This document shows, piece after piece, positions 28,359 to 34,669 of a DNA stretch of 64,000 bases. A program made the translations under genes and the position numbers. The notes beneath the pieces were generated by a model. That model searched no databases and was not told where the DNA came from. It saw nothing but the letters and a program-made list of their open reading frames with translations. This DNA is from Tenacibaculum soleae. Lineage in GTDB: Bacteria > Bacteroidota > Bacteroidia > Flavobacteriales > Flavobacteriaceae. The DNA is taken from positions 310,300 through 374,299 of the forward strand of contig NZ_MAKX01000001.1 in assembly GCF_001693415.1 (NCBI RefSeq). The letters are read 5' to 3'. The first letter of the stretch is position 1, and every line of letters starts with the position of its first letter.

Positions 28359-28556
28359 TTAATTATACCCCATACAAAGATTATACTTCTTCTTAAAATC
28401 GCTTGTTCTTGGTTTATCCCCTCTAATATCTGCTAGAGTGAAAGCCACAGAAATCCCTTCTGCTTTACAATGAAGGTGACCTTTTCGCCCACCTGTAATA
28501 TTTCTTTGTGCTGTTTTGTTTAATGGTTTTCCTAACTCTAAAATTGATTTTTTCAT
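28359..28556 (-). CDS. Small peptide with bacteriocin-type double-glycine leader
   Basis: 65 residues. The first 23 (MKKSILELGKPLNKTAQRNITGG) look like a flavobacterial double-glycine leader: hydrophobic LxxLGKxLNKxxQ pattern ending in GG. Cleavage after GG would give a basic 42-residue peptide with two Cys (C30 and C61 of the precursor). C39-type peptidase/ABC exporters normally process such leaders, but none is in this window. It is followed by a hairpin, then GLPGLI-1 and barrel 1. A TATATTTG element lies about 86 nt upstream. Mature activity is unknown; bacteriocin, signal or surface peptide are all possible. Confidence 0.75.
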   Translation of the reverse strand: MKKSILELGKPLNKTAQRNITGGRKGHLHCKAEGISVAFTLADIRGDKPRTSDFKKKYNLCMGYN

Positions 28557-28641
28557 TATTAAATAATTTAAATGATTAATTATAACTTTGAATGTTTATA
28601 ACTTTTCAAAGTCTTGAACTATTCTTCGCGAAAGAACATTT

Positions 28642-28649
28642 CAAATATA
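28642..28649 (-). promoter_or_regulatory. Candidate -7 element for the GG-leader peptide transcript
   Basis: The minus strand reads TATATTTG, matching TAnnTTTG, 86 nt upstream of the peptide ATG. The -33 box is not clear. The 272-bp gap 28557-28828 holds only this and the repeat at its right end. Confidence 0.35.
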
Positions 28650-28803
28650 TTTACATAAAAATTATGAAATTGTAAAAAAACCGTAAAAAAAGTAAGGTAA
28701 AACCATAAATATACTTTTATCTTTATGAATAAAACAATATAAAGTTAAGCAATATCTTTATTGATAGAGAAAAATTTCGCTTTATACAATAACATTATTC
28801 TTA

Positions 28804-29215
28804 ACTCTTCCTCGTAATGACCTGTGTTTTATAATTTATAACCAATACTAAACAATACAACTCTTGGCATTATATATGTTTTAGAATCGGTTATTAAATA
28901 ATCAGAAAAGCTATTGTTTTGTTTAAAAGTAGTATCAAATAAATTCTGAGTCGTTAATTTAAACATCCAAGGACTATCTTCTTTTTGATATGACAACACT
29001 GCATTTGCAACGTTGTATTTATTATCAATATTTTCTGCTTTATTTTGATAATTATAATGCGTATAATCTAAATTAAAAACAAATCCATCTAAAAAGTCAT
29101 AGTCTATATTTACATACGGTTCGCTGGTTGTAAATTTAGATGTTGAATTGCTAGAAGTGTATTTACCAATATTTCTTCTAAAACCGGTTTCTATAGTTGG
29201 GAATTTATCAAACAA
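28804..29215. repeat. Near-identical 412-bp repeat, copy 2 (3' end of barrel gene 2)
   Basis: Partner of 24847-25258. It begins in the dispersed-repeat fragment ACTCTTCCTCGTAATGACC, 25 nt beyond the stop codon, so the shared tract is not bounded by the gene. Confidence 0.85.
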
Positions 29216-31498
29216 TGTTTCTATACCAACATCAAAACCGTAATCGTTACTTTTATTGGTTACAAAACTATTATTGATGCTTTGTTTAAAATTAGAAGCC
29301 TTATAATTACCCTCTAAATTATATCTAATTTTTTTAATTTTCTTTCGTAATGAACCTCTAACGATCCAACTTTCATTCGGATTATCTAACATATCAATGG
29401 TTAAAAAACGATTTACACCATCAAAATTCACCGCACTTCTAAATCCTTTTACTCTTTTGGTGTAATTTGCGTTTGCAAACAACATTAAACCGCGATACAA
29501 ACTAAAACGACTATAACGAATACGTGCCGAATGATACAATTCATTTTCTAAATTAGGATTTCCTTTAAATACCGAATTATAGGATTGTAAATAAAATCGA
29601 CTTGCCAATTTAGAAGCGTTTGAAAAATTAGTTTTTAAATTATAATTCAGTTGAATTTTTTTTGACTTATTAAACTCAATCTTTAGTAGAAAATCTGGCA
29701 ATACCACCCATTTATTTTTTTTGATTGGTGTTGATTGATTTACACGCCAATTATAATTATGCGTATACGCACCTTGCTTAAAAGTAAATATTCCGGTTCT
29801 GAATTTATAATGAACACCTGCAAAAAAATCATTGTGTTTAAAAACCGTAGTATTGTTAAATCCGTTTGATGAAAAATCGTTTTCGGTACCATCATCCAAC
29901 AGTTGAAAATCATTACTTATAAATTTTTCTTGCTGATGAGTGTTTCCTATCGTTGTATAAATATGATTGTCATTATTTAACACCCAAAAATCTTTAAAAA
30001 CTGTGTACAAATGATGCTTTTCGTTTTGATTTAATTGATTAATTCTTAAAGAAGCTTGATTCGTATTTAAAGGCTGAATAATTGGTTTTATTCTAGCTAA
30101 AAATGATTGTGAAGCATTCCAAAAAGTAGTTGGATTATTTTTATCGAAGGTGTAATTTGCGGTAGCTGAAAACGTGTGTTTTTCAGACTGATCTTTATGC
30201 CATTCTATATTCTGATTTACATACCAAATATCATTTTCTTTATTTATATTGATGTTATCTAGTTGAGTATTTATAGACGTATTGGTTAAATTACCTCTTT
30301 CTATAGCCGATTTTTTAACCTGTGTTCGTACATACCATTGCTCTTTAATATTGGGAGTATACTCTATATTAAACTTACCAATAGCTAATATGTTTTTTGA
30401 AGTTGTTTTACTTTCTTTTTCTTCTAAAAAAGTAGTGTATTGATTGGTTGCCTCATTAAAACTTTGGGTATTATTATGAGAAAAAATAGCATAACCAGAA
30501 ATATCTAACTTACTGGCTACGGTTTTTGTAATGTTTAAAGCGCCAAAACGCTGTACGCTTTCTAGCACATCCTTGTTTTCTAAAAACTGAGAAAAATCGC
30601 CGCCTCGCCAATTAAAATTACCATCAAAAACAGCATTAATGCCGCCCTGAAAATTCATATAATCTTTAAACGTAAATGTTTTTTCGCCAATATTATTTAA
30701 GTTACCAATAAAATTAACATTGGTTTTAGGAGAGTAATAAAACAAGTTTGCATTGGTTTTATAAAAAGAATCATAGCCTATATTTGCACCAGCTTCAACA
30801 TCACCAAAAAGAAAACGTTTTTTATCTTCTTTAAGCTGAATATTCATTGCCATTTCATCAGAATCTGATACATTTTTTAAAAAAGCAACTTCATTGTAAT
30901 TGTCTATCACCTCTACTTTATCAACCGCATCCGCAGGAATATTTTCTACTCCTAATTTTGTACCACCACCAAAAAACTTTTTACCATCTACCAATAACTT
31001 GGTTACTTTTTTACCCTGTACTGTAACGCCTCCGTTTTTATCAACCTCAACACCTGGTAGTTTTTTAAGTACATTTTTAAGCTTGCGCTCGCTACCGTTT
31101 ACAAACTTATCAGTATTGTAAATAATGGTATCTTGTTTTACCGTTACAGGAAGCTCAATAACTACTTCATCTAATTGATTTTTAGCTTCTTTTAGCACAA
31201 AATTTTTTGTGCTATTTGTAGCTGGTATTATTTCAATCTCAACTTTTTCATAGCCCAAATAACTTATACTTATGGTGTATGCGTTGTTTTTAGTAAGCTC
31301 TAAACGGTAACGACCTTGCTCGTCTGTAATAGCAAAATTCATGTTTTTAGTAACATCTTTGGGTTTTGCTATAATATTAGTATACGATAACGGATTTTGC
31401 AAACTATCTTTTACAGTACCTTTAAAAACTACAGTCTGCGCGCTACAAAAATTAACAGTAATTAAAACTAGTAATGGAAATATAATTCTTTTTAGCAT
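28829..31498 (-). CDS. Outer-membrane beta-barrel protein with CarboxypepD_reg and plug-like domains (barrel 2)
   Basis: 889 residues, paralogue of the gene at 24872-27535 with the same order: signal peptide (MLKRIIFPLLVLITVNFCSAQ), CarboxypepD_reg-like domain, plug-like domain (KKLPGVEVDKNGGVTVQG, KFFGG) and a PF14905-type barrel ending VVLFSIGYKL. The middle of the barrel has diverged clearly from barrel 1, which may reflect different ligands. It starts 11 nt after a degenerate GLPGLI 3' end, so its original upstream partner has been lost. The next intact GLPGLI gene ends 220 nt upstream. Confidence 0.85.
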   Translation of the reverse strand: MLKRIIFPLLVLITVNFCSAQTVVFKGTVKDSLQNPLSYTNIIAKPKDVTKNMNFAITDEQGRYRLELTKNNAYTISISYLGYEKVEIEIIPATNSTKNFVLKEAKNQLDEVVIELPVTVKQDTIIYNTDKFVNGSERKLKNVLKKLPGVEVDKNGGVTVQGKKVTKLLVDGKKFFGGGTKLGVENIPADAVDKVEVIDNYNEVAFLKNVSDSDEMAMNIQLKEDKKRFLFGDVEAGANIGYDSFYKTNANLFYYSPKTNVNFIGNLNNIGEKTFTFKDYMNFQGGINAVFDGNFNWRGGDFSQFLENKDVLESVQRFGALNITKTVASKLDISGYAIFSHNNTQSFNEATNQYTTFLEEKESKTTSKNILAIGKFNIEYTPNIKEQWYVRTQVKKSAIERGNLTNTSINTQLDNININKENDIWYVNQNIEWHKDQSEKHTFSATANYTFDKNNPTTFWNASQSFLARIKPIIQPLNTNQASLRINQLNQNEKHHLYTVFKDFWVLNNDNHIYTTIGNTHQQEKFISNDFQLLDDGTENDFSSNGFNNTTVFKHNDFFAGVHYKFRTGIFTFKQGAYTHNYNWRVNQSTPIKKNKWVVLPDFLLKIEFNKSKKIQLNYNLKTNFSNASKLASRFYLQSYNSVFKGNPNLENELYHSARIRYSRFSLYRGLMLFANANYTKRVKGFRSAVNFDGVNRFLTIDMLDNPNESWIVRGSLRKKIKKIRYNLEGNYKASNFKQSINNSFVTNKSNDYGFDVGIETLFDKFPTIETGFRRNIGKYTSSNSTSKFTTSEPYVNIDYDFLDGFVFNLDYTHYNYQNKAENIDNKYNVANAVLSYQKEDSPWMFKLTTQNLFDTTFKQNNSFSDYLITDSKTYIMPRVVLFSIGYKL

Positions 31499-31509
31499 TT
31501 TTATTTTCT

Positions 31510-31625
31510 TTATTTTCTTCCTAAATCTTTAAAGAAATTTCTATTCATTTCTTCATATTCTTCGTTTGTCATTCGTTTTCCTTTAGTTGGTTTTTTTATA
31601 ACAATTTTCTCTTTAGGATTTAAAA
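31510..31625 (-). pseudogene. Remnant 3' end of a GLPGLI gene
   Basis: The minus strand reads LNPKEKIVIKKPTKGKRMT followed by NEEYEEMNRNFFKDLGRK and a stop. This is the C-terminal tail of a GLPGLI protein (compare NPKNKIKIKALKGKEITKKEY in GLPGLI-1). No signal peptide or GLPGLI motif precedes it; upstream sequence to 31718 is unrelated and AT-rich. It ends 11 nt before barrel 2, the same position GLPGLI-1 has before barrel 1, which marks it as the deleted original partner. Confidence 0.8.
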
Positions 31626-31718
31626 CATCTTACCTTGTAACCTGTTTTGTGCTAATAGTAGTGTTTTAAATAAAATATATAAAAGGTAATTTGTAATCCT
31701 TTTTTATAATCTATAATG

Positions 31719-32456
31719 CTACCTATTTTCAAAAGCTTTTTTGCCAATATTATCAAATTCTTTTTTAGTAACTAATTTCCCATTATTAGGCTTATTTATT
31801 TTTATTGTTTCTTTTTTCAATGTAATTTTTGATGCTGTATATGTTCTATCTTTAATAGAAAGTTCTAAAATTAAACCAGGCAAACTATTAAATTCAAACG
31901 GCCCATAGTTAAACGAAATATCAGGAGTGTACCAAGCCGTATAGGTAGAATAAGGATCAACTACACCTTTAGGTCCATTATTTTTTCTCTTCACCGTGGC
32001 TTTATAACAAATATATTTTCCAATCTTTTTCTTTTCATTAACTAACTTCCACTTTAAATCAGAAGTTGCTGATACAATTAAAAAATCTTCTCCAAAAAAA
32101 GGTTTTTCCTCTGTCATTTGCCTTTTCTTTAAATCTACAAAATACCTATTATCTCCTTTATTTAAAATAAGAGCTAGTTTATTAAAACTCTCTTCACTAT
32201 CCATAGCTAAGTTTGAGTTTAAATAAAAAATAGAATTCTTTTTATTGAATTTAAGCGTATATTTTAGTTTCTCAGAAAAAAGGTTGGTTTTCTTTTGAAA
32301 ACTATGATACATGTTTTTAGATTCTAAGGAATTGTTTAAGTTTTGCTCAGAACTTATTTTAACACTATAAACTACTTCTCCTGATTTAAATAATTCTTGT
32401 GAAAATAAGTTAGCAGTTATGAGTAAATAAAATATTGTTGTAATTGCGTTTTTCAT
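31719..32456 (-). CDS. GLPGLI family protein (GLPGLI-2)
   Basis: 245 residues with a signal peptide (MKNAITTIFYLLITANLFSQ). The family motif is present as SLPGLI (FEFNSLPGLILELS), preceded by TAWYTPDISFNYGPF, and the tail GKLVTKKEFDNIGKKAFENR aligns with the other copies. Function unknown. It sits 24 nt after a terminator-like hairpin that follows a broken peptide gene. It is followed by 93 nt without a gene and then by the GLPGLI remnant, so its link to barrel 2 is indirect. Confidence 0.88.
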   Translation of the reverse strand: MKNAITTIFYLLITANLFSQELFKSGEVVYSVKISSEQNLNNSLESKNMYHSFQKKTNLFSEKLKYTLKFNKKNSIFYLNSNLAMDSEESFNKLALILNKGDNRYFVDLKKRQMTEEKPFFGEDFLIVSATSDLKWKLVNEKKKIGKYICYKATVKRKNNGPKGVVDPYSTYTAWYTPDISFNYGPFEFNSLPGLILELSIKDRTYTASKITLKKETIKINKPNNGKLVTKKEFDNIGKKAFENR

Positions 32457-32480
32457 TTTATGGTATTTAAAAATTATAAA

Positions 32481-32507
32481 AATGTAGTCATTTAAAATGA
32501 CTACATT
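32481..32507 (-). terminator. Intercistronic terminator-like hairpin 2 (broken peptide / GLPGLI-2)
   Basis: AATGTAGTCATTT (32481-32493) and AAATGACTACATT (32495-32507) are a perfect 13-bp inverted repeat with a 1-nt centre; a few central pairs must open to form the loop. The minus strand continues with T residues (CATTTTTATAA). It starts 6 nt after the peptide stop. Confidence 0.75.
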
Positions 32508-32513
32508 TTTGCA

Positions 32514-32771
32514 TTATTTTATTCTTTCAATAATTACTGCATCTGGCACTACCGTTTCTGCTACCGTTACCGTTCTATCAAAACAATGTCCGTAGGCTGC
32601 AAACCATACTATCCAATAGTCATATCCTCTATTTGAATAGTCACGTGCTACCCTTCCTGCAAAACCACCACATTTATCATACGCTTCTATTTCTTAATAT
32701 AACTTTATATTAACCTCAACACTTGTATTCGCATTCACTAAACTGCTTGTAGCAAATACCATTACTATCAT
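32514..32771 (-). pseudogene. Broken gene for a small secreted cysteine-containing peptide
   Basis: On the minus strand an ATG at 32771 opens MIVMVFATSSLVNANTSVEV, a signal-peptide-like sequence, which meets an in-frame TAA at 32694-32696. The same frame then continues for 59 codons (EIEAYDKCGGFAGRVARDYS and onward, with a second Cys in YGHCFDR) to a TAA at 32514-32516. The usual basic MKK start is also missing. The parts sit where an exported peptide gene would be: directly before a terminator hairpin and a GLPGLI gene. A sequencing error is possible. The surrounding 375-bp gap otherwise holds nothing else. Confidence 0.65.
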
Positions 32772-32831
32772 CAAAATTAGTTTTTACCTTTTCAAATCAT
32801 TATTGCGTTTCTTGCTTCTTTTTGCAATATT

Positions 32832-33569
32832 TTAATCTCTTTTTTTTCTTTCTTTCTCTAAATCTTTAATTATTCCATGTGCTTCTTTTTCTGTTTTTAT
32901 TTTAGCTTTCTTGGGAGGTCTTTTAATTTTTAACTCTTTTGTAGGATTGAAGTTTATTTTTATCGCACTAATATTAAATTTATCTCTATTAATTTCTAAA
33001 ATTAAACCTGGTAAACCTTTATAATACTTTGGTCCAAAATTTAAAGGAATACTTGGGGTAAACCAAGCTATTATTCTCTTGGTATAATAAAAACCTCTTC
33101 TGCTATAAAGTCTTTCTAATGCAATGGCTTGATAACATTTATATTTACCTATATTTTTTGTTTTATTAGTTATTTTCCAATCTAAAGGTTTATGAGCAAT
33201 ATATCCTAAATATTCACTCATTTGAATAATGGATTTTGTTTTGTTATTTGTATAATATGGTGTTGTACCTGCTGAACTACCAATATTATAACCTCCTTCT
33301 TCTTCTAGTTTTGGTATGTGTTTATAATATGACTCTTCATTTTTAAAACTCAAAATGAACTCATCTGGTTTTGAGTTTCTATACATTCGTACAACCTCTT
33401 GTTTTATACTCATAGGAGTATCTTTTTCTTTATTCAACTCCACCAAAAAGCTGTCAATATACTTTTTATTAAGTTCTGCCTTATATACAATACTTCCTTT
33501 TTTACTTTGAGCTATAATCTGTATAGAAACAGCTATAAAAAGTATTAATACCACTCTTGTCTTTAACAT
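32832..33569 (-). CDS. GLPGLI family protein (GLPGLI-3)
   Basis: 245 residues with a signal peptide (MLKTRVVLILFIAVSIQIIAQ). The GLPGLI motif is exact (KYYKGLPGLILEIN), preceded by AWFTPSIPLNFGP. The C-terminus (KRPPKKAKIKTEKEAHGIIK) is more charged than in its paralogues. It lies 17 nt after hairpin 3 and downstream of the 69-residue secreted peptide. No barrel gene follows directly, so this copy has either lost its barrel or shares barrel 2. Function unknown. Confidence 0.9.
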   Translation of the reverse strand: MLKTRVVLILFIAVSIQIIAQSKKGSIVYKAELNKKYIDSFLVELNKEKDTPMSIKQEVVRMYRNSKPDEFILSFKNEESYYKHIPKLEEEGGYNIGSSAGTTPYYTNNKTKSIIQMSEYLGYIAHKPLDWKITNKTKNIGKYKCYQAIALERLYSRRGFYYTKRIIAWFTPSIPLNFGPKYYKGLPGLILEINRDKFNISAIKINFNPTKELKIKRPPKKAKIKTEKEAHGIIKDLEKERKKRD

Positions 33570-33586
33570 TATTTTTATTTTAAAAA

Positions 33587-33646
33587 AATGTCTTTGATAG
33601 TTTTAACATACAAAATACTGCTATAAAAAAACCTATCAAAGACATT
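33587..33646 (-). terminator. Intercistronic terminator-like hairpin 3 (secreted peptide / GLPGLI-3)
   Basis: AATGTCTTTGATAG (33587-33600) and CTATCAAAGACATT (33633-33646) form a perfect 14-bp stem with a 32-nt loop. The minus strand continues with a run of seven T, the best T tract of the three hairpins. It lies 23 nt after the peptide stop and 17 nt before the GLPGLI-3 start. Confidence 0.8.
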
Positions 33647-33669
33647 ATATATTACATTATTAAATACTT

Positions 33670-33879
33670 TTAACAACCATTTTTATCCATGCAAGAAGCA
33701 AAATTACCATAACTATCAGGGTGTGCTTTATCACAAACTGTATAAACAGTAGAACAAGGTACATTCATTTTTAATATTTCTTTTTGGTTAATTTCTTTCT
33801 CTCTTTCATTGGGTGTTGACATTGCTGTTAATGCAACAGAAAACACTCCTAAAACTAATATTGATTTTAAAGCTTTCAT
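33670..33879 (-). CDS. Small secreted cysteine-rich peptide
   Basis: 69 residues. A Sec signal peptide (MKALKSILVLGVFSVALTAM) is followed by a charged linker and a C-terminal region with four Cys (VPCSTVYTVC then FASCMDKNGC), suggesting two disulfides after export. It is not a recognised family; the size and Cys spacing recall NVEAL-like small Bacteroidota peptides, but I cannot claim membership. It is first in the row of minus-strand island genes and is followed by a terminator hairpin and GLPGLI-3. The 5' leader holds a 7-bp hairpin (33919-33936). Confidence 0.75.
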   Translation of the reverse strand: MKALKSILVLGVFSVALTAMSTPNEREKEINQKEILKMNVPCSTVYTVCDKAHPDSYGNFASCMDKNGC

Positions 33880-34108
33880 AAACTTACTAAATTTTTAATT
33901 TGATTAATTTATTTATACTCTTCTTTTTTAAGAAGACAACCTTCCTTATTAGATACATAAGGTAACACATCGAAAATTTAAAAAGAAAAATGCGCGCAAT
34001 TTATAAACATCCTTCTTTTTGATAGCTATCTTATAATAAAAAAGTGATCAACTATTTTACTACTGTTGTAAAACTAAAAATTAAATATTTAAAAAATGTT
34101 AACGTTTT

Positions 34109-34166
34109 TAGGGGTAACCCTATTTCATATTAGGGATAACCCTAATTCATATTAGGGATATCCCTA
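34109..34166. promoter_or_regulatory. Array of three 14-bp palindromes with 22-bp period
   Basis: TAGGGGTAACCCTA (34109-34122), TAGGGATAACCCTA (34131-34144) and TAGGGATATCCCTA (34153-34166) are separated by TTTCATAT and ATTCATAT. The starts are exactly 22 bp apart, about two helical turns. The third is a perfect palindrome. G/C-rich cores inside extremely A/T-rich DNA and exact phasing suggest operators for a dimeric regulator binding one face of the helix. The target gene is uncertain; the nearest downstream start is the 69-residue peptide on the minus strand, 230 nt away. Confidence 0.65.
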
Positions 34167-34342
34167 ATTTTTTGTTAAAAAAATGTTAAAAAAAACAACC
34201 TTAACCACTCATTATTAACGATTTATATTTACCGAAGGATAAATTCAAAAAAAAATGCTCTTTTTAAAGAAAATGAAAAAATTAAACATATTTAGTTTTT
34301 TTGTTTTTTTTTAAACTTAAAGCACCTTTAAAAAACAAAAAA

Positions 34343-34361
34343 CTGCAATTAAAAATTGCAG
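34343..34361 (-). terminator. Intrinsic terminator after the DUF3817 gene
   Basis: CTGCAATT (34343-34350) and AATTGCAG (34354-34361) with a 3-nt loop. The minus strand continues TTTTTTGTTTTTT. It ends the receptor-DUF3817 transcript. Confidence 0.88.
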
Positions 34362-34390
34362 CTTTTTGTAAGTATAAAATATAATATTGT

Positions 34391-34660
34391 TTATTTTAAG
34401 TACTTGCCAACAAAAAAAGTTCCGAAAGGTAAAATTGATAATAAGCATACAATTCCGAATGTTTTACCATTCCAATTAAGCTCGTACTTTAACATAATAG
34501 CCATAATTATGTATACTACAAATAGTAATCCGTGTGGCATTCCTAATAATTTTACATATTCAGGGTTTCCTTGTAAGTATTTAATAGGCGTTGCTATAAA
34601 AAGTAATAATATATAAGAAACTCCTTCTAATAAACTTACTATTTTAAATATATTAATCAT
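34391..34660 (-). CDS. DUF3817 small membrane protein
   Basis: 89 residues with three predicted membrane helices. The start (MINIFKIVSLLEGVSYILLL) and the GMPHGLLFVVYI segment are typical of DUF3817. Function unknown. It starts 9 nt after the stop of the TonB receptor gene, so the two are probably cotranscribed. The overlapping plus-strand frame is a shadow. Confidence 0.85.
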   Translation of the reverse strand: MINIFKIVSLLEGVSYILLLFIATPIKYLQGNPEYVKLLGMPHGLLFVVYIIMAIMLKYELNWNGKTFGIVCLLSILPFGTFFVGKYLK

Positions 34661-34669
34661 TTTGTGTGT

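Larger units (their letters stand above)
33880..34390. other. 511-bp intergenic region upstream of the peptide island
   Basis: No credible coding frame on either strand. It holds a small leader hairpin (TCTTCTT/AAGAAGA, 33919-33936), a GATAGCTATC palindrome (34021-34030), the triple 22-bp-spaced palindrome array (34109-34166) and the terminator at 34343-34361. The rest is very A/T-rich. The promoter of the 69-residue peptide gene should lie here, but I found no exact TAnnTTTG on the minus strand. Confidence 0.6.

Noticed and set aside
24872-33879. Classic polysaccharide utilisation locus
   Set aside because: No SusD, glycoside hydrolase or hybrid two-component gene is present; the barrels are PF14905-like, not SusC.
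34131-34144. Homing-endonuclease (I-SceI-like) site, from the shared TAGGGATAAC
   Set aside because: Only the first ten bases match; the sequence is one unit of a phased palindrome array.
34356-34616. Plus-strand ORF of 86 codons overlapping the DUF3817 gene
   Set aside because: It is antisense to a recognisable membrane protein, runs through the terminator at 34343-34361, and shows no family motif.
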